A stretch of DNA of 11,272 bases, taken from assembly GCA_011523485.1 (NCBI GenBank), contig WTGR01000867.1, positions 1-11,272 on the forward strand, written 5' to 3'. The notes beneath the pieces were generated by a model. The model saw only the letters and a program-made list of their open reading frames with translations. It was not told the origin of the DNA and ran no database searches. Of the stretch, positions 1-6,053 are shown one piece after another. The stretch comes from Acidobacteriota bacterium (GTDB lineage Bacteria > Acidobacteriota > Vicinamibacteria > Vicinamibacterales > UBA8438). Within the stretch, counting starts at the first letter, position 1. Each line of letters opens with the position of its first letter. A program made the translations under genes and the position numbers.

Positions 1-609
1 GATCTCGTGCATCATCTCTTCGTCCAGGTGGAGGCGGCCGGCGGTATCCACGAGCAGGACATCGAAGCCGAGCTGCCGCGCCTCGGACACCGCCGCGGTG
101 GCCCGCCGCACGGGGTCTCCCGAATCTCCCTCGTGGATTCGCAGCCCGGCGTCCCGCGCGAGCACCGCAAGCTGCTCGATGGCCGCGGGACGCCGCACGT
201 CGGTGGAGACCAGAAGCGGATGCCGGCCCTGGCCGGACAGCCAACGCCCCAGCTTGGCGGTCGTCGTGGTCTTGCCCGAACCCTGCAATCCGACCAGCAG
301 CACTACCTGCGGCCGGGCGGCGGCGGCCGAGAGCCCCGCGCGGGACTCGCCGAAGAGCTGCAGCAGTTCGTCGCGAACGATGGCGACGACCTGCTGGGAC
401 GGGGTGAGGCTGTCGAGCACCGCCCGTTCGGTGGCCCGATCGCGAACCCGATCGATGAAGGCCTTGACGACCTTGAAGTTGACGTCCGCCTCGAGCAGCG
501 CCAGCCTGATCTCCCGCAGCGTACGCTCGACCGCCTCCGGCGTCAGCCGCACCTCGCGGCGCAGCGACCCGAACACATCCTGCAAGCGTGAGCCGAGTAC
601 CTGGAACAT
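1..609 (-). CDS. ffh: Signal recognition particle GTPase Ffh (5' part, runs off the window)
   Basis: Protein component of the signal recognition particle. It binds signal peptides of nascent membrane and secreted proteins and delivers the ribosome to FtsY at the membrane. The 203 residues present start MFQVLGSRL and cover the N domain (about 1-95, with the family motif ALLEADV at 37-43) and most of the G domain: P-loop GLQGSGKTT at 107-115, DVRRPAA at 137-143 and DTAGRLH at 188-194. The rest of the G domain and the methionine-rich M domain lie beyond the left edge. The ATG at 609-607 fits the usual Ffh N-terminus; the only Shine-Dalgarno-like GGGAG is about 12 nt upstream, so the start rests on homology. 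It is separated from ribBA by a repeat-filled 390-bp gap and probably has its own promoter. Distinguished from its paralogue ftsY, also in this window, by the Ffh-type N domain and GLQGSGKTT loop. Identity is near certain. Confidence 0.97.
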   Translation of the reverse strand, partial: MFQVLGSRLQDVFGSLRREVRLTPEAVERTLREIRLALLEADVNFKVVKAFIDRVRDRATERAVLDSLTPSQQVVAIVRDELLQLFGESRAGLSAAAARPQVVLLVGLQGSGKTTTTAKLGRWLSGQGRHPLLVSTDVRRPAAIEQLAVLARDAGLRIHEGDSGDPVRRATAAVSEARQLGFDVLLVDTAGRLHLDEEMMHEI

Positions 610-675
610 CGCAATGGCCCGCTCCCGTCCGGGCCATCTGGCGAGAAACCGTAAACGCCTCTCAGGAAACTGGTT

Positions 676-705
676 ATTCTAGACCGTCGCGCGTGGTTGC
701 GTCCA
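676..705 (-). promoter_or_regulatory. Candidate sigma70-type promoter for ffh
   Basis: Read on the minus strand, TGGACG (705-700; 4 of 6 matches to TTGACA) is followed after 18 nt by TAGAAT (681-676; 5 of 6 matches to TATAAT). This would start transcription near 669 and give a leader of about 60 nt before ffh. It lies in a locally AT-richer patch of an otherwise GC-rich region, which supports it, but it is a consensus match by eye only. The stretch 610-754 shows nothing else. Confidence 0.35.
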
Positions 706-754
706 GTCCGACAATCGTCGCCTGCGGCTCCGATTGCCGCCCACCCGGGCCTGA

Positions 755-866
755 CTAGTGCTGTGCCACACCCAAATGTGCGGGTGCGCGGTGCTGGGAT
801 TCGTCAACGATTACGCGCTGTAAACCCATGTCCGTGTCCGCAGATTAGGGCGTGACGGACCACTAG
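755..866. mobile_element. MITE-like 112-bp element with imperfect terminal inverted repeats
   Basis: The element begins and ends with CTAG (755-758 and 863-866). The left 29 nt (755-783) match the reverse complement of the right 29 nt (838-866) at 22 of 29 positions. The middle can fold further (GCGCG 786-790 with CGCGC 814-818; GGGT 782-785 with ACCC 824-827). It has no room for a transposase and no recognisable ORF, so it would be a non-autonomous element. No target duplication longer than the palindromic CTAG (or TA) itself is visible: the outer flanks ctga and cagt differ. The alternatives are a decayed insertion-sequence remnant or a structured RNA leader. Copies elsewhere in the genome would decide. 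Confidence 0.45.
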
Positions 867-899
867 CAGTCTACGCCGTTCTACGGCGCAGACTCCTAG
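863..899. repeat. CTAG-flanked palindrome (REP-like hairpin 1)
   Basis: A 12-bp stem with one mismatch (868-879 with 883-894; mismatch 873/889, which becomes G-U in minus-strand RNA) closes on a 3-nt loop. It is flanked on both sides by CTAG (863-866 and 896-899), which can also pair. Its right arm (881-899) matches the right arm of hairpin 3 (985-1003) at 17 of 19 positions, so the two are copies of one repeat. Its left CTAG is also the end of the 112-bp element. There is no U-tract on either strand, so a simple intrinsic terminator is unlikely. Confidence 0.6.
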
Positions 900-903
900 C
901 GCC

Positions 904-931
904 CCGAAACGCCTCCGGCTCGGCGTTTCGG
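904..931. repeat. Perfect 10-bp inverted repeat (hairpin 2)
   Basis: CCGAAACGCC (904-913) and GGCGTTTCGG (922-931) pair perfectly around an 8-nt loop. It sits between the two related hairpins and shares no sequence with them. It could act as a transcription terminator or mRNA end-stabiliser for the rib operon on the minus strand, or be part of the spacer of a composite repeat. No run of T follows on either strand. Confidence 0.5.
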
Positions 932-945
932 CCCATCCCCCCGCT

Positions 946-1003
946 CCAGGAGCCTGCGCCGCAGCACTTCGCTTCGCCCGGGTTCTGCGGCGCAGGCTCC
1001 TAG
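946..1003. repeat. Perfect 17-bp palindrome next to the ribBA stop (REP-like hairpin 3)
   Basis: The arms 948-964 and 985-1001 are exact reverse complements around a 20-nt loop. With the outer CCAG/CTAG ends the symmetry is 18 of 19. The right arm is a diverged direct copy of the right arm of hairpin 1, 104 bp away. The ribBA stop codon TAG (1002-1000 on the minus strand) lies within the arm. As the first structure after ribBA it may stop transcription or protect the 3' end of the rib mRNA, but it lacks a U-tract. Confidence 0.6.
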
Positions 1004-2262
1004 ACGGACGACAGGCGGTGACCGAGCTTCTCCTTCTTCGTACGGAGATAGCGCTCGGTGAACTCGGTCGGCTCGATCTCCAGGGGCACCGATCTCTCCA
1101 CCGCCAGCCCGTAGCCCTCGAGGCCGATGAACTTCCGGGGGTTGTTGGTGAGCAGGCGCATCGTGCGCACGCCGAGGTCGCCCAGTATCTGCGCGCCGAT
1201 GCCGTAGTCGCGCTGGTCCGGCTTGAAGCCGAGATGCTCGTTCGCCTCGACGGTGTCGAGCCCCTGATCCTGCAGCTCGTAGGCGCGGATCTTGTTGGCC
1301 AGCCCGATGCCGCGACCCTCCTGGTTGAGATAGAGGAGCACGCCGCGACCCTCGGCGGCGATCCTCTCCATCGCCCACGACAACTGCGCCCCGCAGTCGC
1401 AGCGGATGGACGTCAGCACGTCGCCGGTCAGGCATTGCGAATGGACGCGCACGAGCACGCTCTTGCCGTCGCCGACCTCGCCGCGCACGAGCGCGAGGTG
1501 GGTCCGCCCGTCGATGAGACTGTCGTAGGCGGTCACCGTGAAGGGTCCGTGCGCGGTCGGAAGCCGCGCCGACGCGAGGCGCTTCACGAGACGGTCGTGG
1601 CGCATCCGGTGCTTGATGAGATCCGCAACGGTGATCATCGGCAGATCATGCCGCCGCGCGAACTGGTCGAGGTCGGGCACGCGGGCCATCGTGCCGTCGT
1701 CGTTCATGATCTCGCAGATGACTCCGGCCGGGTAGAGGCCGGCGAGCCGGGCGAGATCGACCGCCGCTTCCGTCTGGCCGGCGCGCACGAGCACGCCCCC
1801 GTCGCGCGCACGCAGCGGTGAAACATGGCCGGGCTTCGCGAGATCGCCCGGCCGGGTCGCCGGATCGATCGCCACCCGGATCGTGGCGGACCGGTCGGCG
1901 GCGGAAATCCCGGTGGTGGTGACGTGCTTCGCGTCGATGGGCACGGCGAACGCGGTTTCGAACCGCGACGTGTTCTCGCTGACGATCATCGGGATGTCGA
2001 GCTCGTCGAGACGTTGCCCGGTCATGGACAGGCAGATCAGGCCGCGACCGTAGCGCGCCATGAAGTTGATCGCGTCGGGAGTGACCTTCTCCGCGGCGAT
2101 GGTCAGGTCCCCTTCGTTCTCGCGATCCTCGTCGTCCACCACGATCAGCATGCGGCCGCGACGAAACGCCTCGACCGCCTCGTCGATGCTCGCGAACCGC
2201 GCGCCCGACGGACTCTCGCCGGACGTTGCGGCCGGCGCTTCCGGTTTGTCGCTGTCGGTCAT
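1000..2262 (-). CDS. ribBA: Bifunctional DHBP synthase / GTP cyclohydrolase II (RibBA)
   Basis: A 420-residue fusion supplying both riboflavin precursors. The N-terminal RibB half (about 22-220) makes 3,4-dihydroxy-2-butanone 4-phosphate from ribulose 5-phosphate. The C-terminal RibA half (about 225-415) opens GTP to the pyrimidine precursor. RibB motifs seen are [11 protein letters not shown] (43-53, metal ligand Glu48) and [14 protein letters not shown] (115-128). RibA motifs are the zinc cysteines 277, 288 and 290 (HSQCLTGD...RCDCG), NQEGRGIGL (313-321) and TNNPRK (372-377). Oddity: the motif usually written GHTEA reads GQTEA, so the second metal-binding His is Gln163. The start ATG (2262-2260) overlaps the ribE stop in ATGA; a further ATG 90 codons upstream in this frame lies inside ribE and is not the start. 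The stop lies in a palindromic repeat. Confidence 0.96.
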   Translation of the reverse strand: MTDSDKPEAPAATSGESPSGARFASIDEAVEAFRRGRMLIVVDDEDRENEGDLTIAAEKVTPDAINFMARYGRGLICLSMTGQRLDELDIPMIVSENTSRFETAFAVPIDAKHVTTTGISAADRSATIRVAIDPATRPGDLAKPGHVSPLRARDGGVLVRAGQTEAAVDLARLAGLYPAGVICEIMNDDGTMARVPDLDQFARRHDLPMITVADLIKHRMRHDRLVKRLASARLPTAHGPFTVTAYDSLIDGRTHLALVRGEVGDGKSVLVRVHSQCLTGDVLTSIRCDCGAQLSWAMERIAAEGRGVLLYLNQEGRGIGLANKIRAYELQDQGLDTVEANEHLGFKPDQRDYGIGAQILGDLGVRTMRLLTNNPRKFIGLEGYGLAVERSVPLEIEPTEFTERYLRTKKEKLGHRLSSV

Positions 2263-2882
2263 GGCCGGCTCGACGTCGCCCCCCTCGGGTCGCCTCCGAA
2301 CGCCTCCAGAGCGCGGGCGACGTACTTTCCGATGATATCGCACTCGATGTTGACGGCGTCGCCGGCGCGCCGCGCGTGAAGATTGGTGCAGCGCCAGGTG
2401 TGCGGCACGATCTGCACGGTGAAGCGGTCCGCCTCGAGACCGGCGACGGTCAGGCTGATCCCATCGACCGCAACCGATCCCTTCGTCACGATGTATGGCG
2501 CGAGATCCGCCGGGAATCCGACGGTCACCCACCAGAAGTCGGCCTCCTGCTCGATGCCGGCGAGACGCCCGACACCGTCGACGTGTCCCTGCACGAAGTG
2601 CCCCCCCAGTCGGCCGGAGGGCAGCAGAGGGCGTTCCAGGTTCACGGTCGCCCCGTCGCGCAGATCCTCCAGATTGGTGACCCGCAGGGTCTGCGGGGAG
2701 ACGTCCGCTTCGAAACCCGAAGCGTCGAAACGCACCACCGTCAGGCAGACGCCGTTCACGGCGACGCTGTCTCCGATCGCGAGCTGCGCGGCGACGCCGG
2801 TAGCGATGCGGATCCGCCGTCCGGACGGCAGCTCGCGGGTCTGGGCGACCTCTCCCAGCGCTTCAACGAGTCCCGTGAACAT
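2259..2882 (-). CDS. ribE: Riboflavin synthase alpha chain
   Basis: A cytosolic enzyme that dismutates two 6,7-dimethyl-8-ribityllumazine molecules to riboflavin and the pyrimidine that is recycled. At 207 residues it has the normal length. It shows the internal duplication of two lumazine-binding barrels: the N barrel starts MFTGLVE and holds VNGVCLTV (42-49, Cys46) and [10 protein letters not shown] (94-103); the C barrel repeats the pattern with VDGISLTV (139-146), PHT (160-162) and CDIIGKYV (181-188). The ATG at 2882-2880 is set by the invariant MFTGLVE start. GGAGG ends only 3 nt before it, a short spacing, and the gene overlaps the ribD end by 20 nt, which suggests translational coupling. 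Its own stop overlaps the ribBA start. Some species call this gene ribC. The partner lumazine synthase gene ribH is not in the window. Confidence 0.97.
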   Translation of the reverse strand: MFTGLVEALGEVAQTRELPSGRRIRIATGVAAQLAIGDSVAVNGVCLTVVRFDASGFEADVSPQTLRVTNLEDLRDGATVNLERPLLPSGRLGGHFVQGHVDGVGRLAGIEQEADFWWVTVGFPADLAPYIVTKGSVAVDGISLTVAGLEADRFTVQIVPHTWRCTNLHARRAGDAVNIECDIIGKYVARALEAFGGDPRGATSSRP

Positions 2883-3960
2883 CGGCCTCCATCAACACGT
2901 CCGGCCCGAACGCCCGGACGGCGAGAGCATCGACGGCGCGAAAGACCGCATCGCGATCCATCCAGGCAACGCCCGCCGGCCCCACCTCGACCGGCGCGAC
3001 GAACATCTGCACCCGGTCGACGAGGCCCGCCTCCCACGCCGCCTCGTGCACCAGCCGGCCGCCTTCGAGAACGAGGCTCGTCACCCGACGCCGCGCCAGC
3101 CGCTCGAAGGCGTTGCGGAGGAACCCGCCGGCATCGACGCATTCGACCTCCGCGCCGGCGTCGGCCAGCCGCGCCAGCCGCTCCCGGCGCCGCGCGGACC
3201 CCGACTCCAACGTCACGACGACGACGGGCCCGGACTCCAACGTCCCGAAGAGCCGCGCCGTGGGCGGCGTGCGCAACCGGCGATCGAAGACGACCCGGGT
3301 CAGCGGCAGCGCCCTCGACGCCCCGCGCGCGGTCAAGAGCGGATCGTCGATCAGCACCGTCGTCGACCCCACGCCGATCGCGTCCACCTCGCCCCGCAGC
3401 ACGTGCACGGCTCGGCTGGCGGCGGCCGACGTCAATGTGGTTCGCGCCCCCGGCCGCGCGGCGATGCAGCCGTCGAGACTGGTGGCGACCTTCATCGTGA
3501 CGAAGGGGCGCCGCCTGGACGCCCACGTGACGAACGCCTCGTTCAACCGCGCCGCCTCGCGCATCCGAAGACCGACATCGACGGCGATCCCCTTCCCGCG
3601 CAGATGCGCGATGCCCTTGCCGTTCACCACCGGATTCGGGTCCGGCATCGCCACCACCACCCGCGCCAACGCCGCCTCGACGATCCGTTCGACGCAGGGG
3701 CCGGTGCGCCCGTGGTGGCAGCACGGCTCGAGCGTACAGTAGAGGGTCGCGCCCCGCGCGGACCCGCCGGCCTCGGCCAGCGCGCGAACCTCCGCGTGAT
3801 CGCCACCCGCCCGCTCATGGTAGCCGGACCCCACGACGGCGCCGCGGCCGTCGACGACGATGGCGCCGACCATGGGATTCGGGCTCGTCCGCCCGCGGCC
3901 CCGCGCGGCGAGCCGCAGGGCCTTGCGCATGTAGGCATCGTCCTGCGCGGTGGGCTCCAT
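2863..3960 (-). CDS. ribD: Bifunctional riboflavin deaminase/reductase RibD
   Basis: Carries out the second and third steps of riboflavin synthesis: deamination of the pyrimidine from GTP, then NADPH-dependent reduction of the ribosyl side chain. The protein has 365 residues. The N-terminal deaminase (about 5-148) shows the zinc set HAE (55-57), Cys80 and Cys89 in CTLEPCCHHGRTGPC, plus PNPMVGA (28-34) and DPNPVVNGKG (107-116). The C-terminal reductase (about 152-358) shows VTMKVATSLDG (154-164), GVGSTTVLIDDPLLTAR (196-212) and LEGG (298-301). The ATG at 3960-3958 follows TAGGAG, in which the TAG is the stop of ftsY, so the ribosome site and the ftsY stop share bases. The gene lies 6 nt after ftsY. 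No FMN riboswitch is present upstream, so any control by FMN must be further up the operon or absent. Confidence 0.97.
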   Translation of the reverse strand: MEPTAQDDAYMRKALRLAARGRGRTSPNPMVGAIVVDGRGAVVGSGYHERAGGDHAEVRALAEAGGSARGATLYCTLEPCCHHGRTGPCVERIVEAALARVVVAMPDPNPVVNGKGIAHLRGKGIAVDVGLRMREAARLNEAFVTWASRRRPFVTMKVATSLDGCIAARPGARTTLTSAAASRAVHVLRGEVDAIGVGSTTVLIDDPLLTARGASRALPLTRVVFDRRLRTPPTARLFGTLESGPVVVVTLESGSARRRERLARLADAGAEVECVDAGGFLRNAFERLARRRVTSLVLEGGRLVHEAAWEAGLVDRVQMFVAPVEVGPAGVAWMDRDAVFRAVDALAVRAFGPDVLMEADVHGTR

Positions 3961-3966
3961 GGTCTC

Positions 3967-4869
3967 CTACCAGGCCTTCTCGAACAGTGCATCGACGTAA
4001 TCGCCGGCCGAGAACGGAAGCAGGTCGTCGATTCCTTCGCCGACGCCGACGTAGCGGATCGGGACCCCGAGCTCCCCCGCGATGGCCACGGCGACACCGC
4101 CTTTCGCCGTGCCGTCGAGCTTGGTCAGCACGATGCCGGTCACTCCCGCCGTCTCCAGGAACCGGCGCGCCTGGGAGATGCCGTTCTGTCCCACGCTGGC
4201 GTCCACGACCAGCAGCACCTCGTGGGGCGCGCCGGGCGCCGCACGGCCCGCGACACGGCGTATCTTGCCCAGCTCCCCCATCAGATCGGCGCGGGTGTGC
4301 AGACGGCCCGCCGTATCGACGAACACCACGTCGCGTCCCCGCGCCCGCGCCGCCGAGATCGCGTCGAAGACGACCGCGGCAGGGTCGGCTCCATCGGCGG
4401 CGCGCACGATGTCGACCGACGCACGTTCCGCCCATACCGCGATCTGCTCGACCGCGGCTGCCCGGAACGTGTCCGCGGCGCAGATGAGAGGCGTCCGGCC
4501 ATCGAGGCGGCAGCGATGGGCCAGCTTTCCGACCGTCGTGGTCTTGCCGGTTCCGTTGACGCCGACCACGAGCACGACCCGCGGCGCCGGAACCTCCGCC
4601 GGGGGCGCCGCGGCGCCGGCCAGCACACCGCGTATCTCCGTCTTGACGCGCTCCCGGAGGTCGCCGCCACCGTCCTCGCCGACCCGCGCGACGATGCGTC
4701 CCGCCGTGAGCACTCCGACGTCCGCCTCGATCAACAACTCCTCGAGAGCCTCGAGGGTTTCGGCGCTCGAGCCGCCGCTCCCGGAAGTACCGCTCAGACG
4801 CTCGAGCCGGCTCGTCCAGCGCCGGGCCGTGCGCCGCAGCCCGTCACGCAGTCGGCCGACGATGCTCAT
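3967..4869 (-). CDS. ftsY: Signal recognition particle receptor FtsY
   Basis: The membrane-associated GTPase that docks the Ffh-RNA-ribosome complex; GTP hydrolysis in the Ffh-FtsY pair releases the nascent chain to the translocon. The 300 residues contain an N domain (about 1-85, with IEADVG at 47-52) and a complete G domain: P-loop GVNGTGKTT (103-111), DTFRAAA (133-139), DTAGRLH (185-191), TKLDGTAKGG (249-258), and the closing GVGEGIDDL (275-283) typical of FtsY. The acidic N-terminal A domain of the E. coli protein is missing; the first 30 residues are instead Arg-rich and may help membrane contact. The ATG (4869-4867) overlaps the gpsA stop in ATGA and has GGAG 8 nt upstream. A longer reading of the same frame to 6003 runs through gpsA and is an artefact. 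Confidence 0.97.
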   Translation of the reverse strand: MSIVGRLRDGLRRTARRWTSRLERLSGTSGSGGSSAETLEALEELLIEADVGVLTAGRIVARVGEDGGGDLRERVKTEIRGVLAGAAAPPAEVPAPRVVLVVGVNGTGKTTTVGKLAHRCRLDGRTPLICAADTFRAAAVEQIAVWAERASVDIVRAADGADPAAVVFDAISAARARGRDVVFVDTAGRLHTRADLMGELGKIRRVAGRAAPGAPHEVLLVVDASVGQNGISQARRFLETAGVTGIVLTKLDGTAKGGVAVAIAGELGVPIRYVGVGEGIDDLLPFSAGDYVDALFEKAW

Positions 4870-5876
4870 TCGTCCAGCTCCGATCGCTGGCGCCTGAGCA
4901 TGAGCTCCTCCACCGCGGACCGCGGCGTTTTTTGACCGCCGATCACTTCGGCCATTTGCGCGGTGATGGGCAGCTCCACGCCGTGCCGCGCGCCCAGATC
5001 GAGCACCGCCCGGGTCGTGCGGACTCCTTCCGCGACCATCCGCATTCCGTCGAGCACCTCGTCGAGCGGGCGTCCCTTGCCGAGCTCGATCCCGAGTTGA
5101 CGGTTGCGGCTCAGCCCGCCCGTGCACGTGAGCACGAGATCCCCGAGGCCGCTCAGGCCCGCCAGCGTGTCCCGCCGTCCACCGAGGGCGTACGCCAGAC
5201 GCGACATCTCGGCCAGTCCGCGCGTCACCAGCGCCGCGATCGCGTTGTGCCCGAGCCCCAGCGACTCGATGCCGCCGGCCGCGATGGCGATGACGTTCTT
5301 CATCGCGCCCCCGATCTCCACACCGACGACGTCGTCGCTCGCGTACAGCCGGAAGCGGTCCGACCGGAAGTCCTGCTGGACGGCCGTGACCGCCTCCGGC
5401 CGTCGGCCGGCCACGGCCACCGCCGTGGGCACGCCCCGCGCCACCTCCGCCGCGAAGCTCGGGCCCGACAGTACCGTCACGGCCCGCTCGCCCCCCACCT
5501 CCTGGGCGATCACTTCCGACACCCTGAGGAGCGTTCCGTCCTCGATGCCCTTCGCCGCGCTGACGACCGTCGCGTCCGGCCGGAGGTGGTCCGCGGCGCG
5601 GCGCAGCACCTGCCGGGCCCCGTGCGACGGCACCGCGGCGACGACATACACCGCGCCGTCCACGGCGCTCTCCAGCACCTGGGTCAGGTGCACGGATCGC
5701 GGCAACTCGACGCCGGGCAGGTACACGGCGTTGTGACGCCGAGCCTCCATCTGACCGACGAGCTCCGCATCCCGACCCCACAGCCGCACCTCCCGCCCGC
5801 AACGGGCGAGATGGACTGCCAGCGCCGTGCCCCAACTGCCGGCGCCGAGCACGGCCACCGGTCCGATCAGCACCAC
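4866..5876 (-). CDS. gpsA: NAD(P)-dependent glycerol-3-phosphate dehydrogenase
   Basis: Reduces dihydroxyacetone phosphate to sn-glycerol 3-phosphate, the backbone for phospholipids. The 336 residues (E. coli protein: 339) show the Rossmann loop GAGSWGTA (11-18), GPSFAAEV (138-145), the catalytic lysine region GGAMKNVIA with Lys193, GHNAIAALVTRG (209-220) and GLSGLGDL (240-247). I chose the GTG at 5876-5874 because a full AGGAGG (5890-5885) lies 8 nt before it and it puts the Rossmann strand right after the start. An upstream ATG at 5957 would add 27 non-homologous residues with no better ribosome site. A GTG 3 nt further on is also possible. Its stop overlaps ftsY. The 177-nt gap to cinA may hold a promoter, though I see no convincing one. 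Confidence 0.96.
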   Translation of the reverse strand: MVLIGPVAVLGAGSWGTALAVHLARCGREVRLWGRDAELVGQMEARRHNAVYLPGVELPRSVHLTQVLESAVDGAVYVVAAVPSHGARQVLRRAADHLRPDATVVSAAKGIEDGTLLRVSEVIAQEVGGERAVTVLSGPSFAAEVARGVPTAVAVAGRRPEAVTAVQQDFRSDRFRLYASDDVVGVEIGGAMKNVIAIAAGGIESLGLGHNAIAALVTRGLAEMSRLAYALGGRRDTLAGLSGLGDLVLTCTGGLSRNRQLGIELGKGRPLDEVLDGMRMVAEGVRTTRAVLDLGARHGVELPITAQMAEVIGGQKTPRSAVEELMLRRQRSELDE

Positions 5877-5994
5877 CCGCACGTCCTCCTGCTGTACATC
5901 GTCTCGGTGGAGACCCGGTCGCGCCCGCGGGTCGTGCCTGAGCCGCGCCTGTGACACTCGTTCGCTGACGCGTATCGAGTATGCCCGATCTCGG

Positions 5995-6046
5995 GAGCCG
6001 CACGAGTCACGCCCTGCCGCACGCGGCCCGGCGCGACGTGCGGCTC
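5995..6046. repeat. 10-bp inverted repeat in the cinA-gpsA gap, possible terminator
   Basis: GAGCCGCACG (5995-6004) and CGTGCGGCTC (6037-6046) pair perfectly around a 32-nt GC-rich loop that contains a smaller CCGC/GCGG hairpin (6017-6026). The structure starts 7 nt after the cinA stop. It may weaken or end cinA transcription before gpsA, or stabilise the message; there is no U-tract. Further along, a small GTCTC/GAGAC hairpin (5901-5914) lies just ahead of the gpsA ribosome site. Confidence 0.4.
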
Positions 6047-6053
6047 GAGCGCA

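Noticed and set aside
800..860. Possible 4.5S SRP RNA gene, suggested by position beside ffh and the foldable sequence
   Set aside because: The conserved GGAAGCAGC tetraloop region of SRP RNA is absent and the segment is better explained by terminal inverted repeats.
896..1435. Open frame on the minus strand overlapping the end of ribBA
   Set aside because: It is an out-of-frame shadow of ribBA that runs on through the palindromes, without recognisable motifs.
3961..3966. FMN riboswitch ahead of ribD
   Set aside because: Only 6 nt separate ribD from ftsY and no RFN-element pattern is visible upstream.
2383..4935. 850-codon open frame on the plus strand, antisense to ribE, ribD and ftsY
   Set aside because: It lies wholly opposite well-identified genes, its translation is Arg/Pro/Ala/His-rich with no family motif, and such long antisense frames are expected at this GC content.
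4870..6003. Apparent 378-residue N-terminal extension of ftsY
   Set aside because: The frame stays open through gpsA, but the translation is low-complexity Gly/Arg and the ATGA overlap plus ribosome site mark the true start at 4869.
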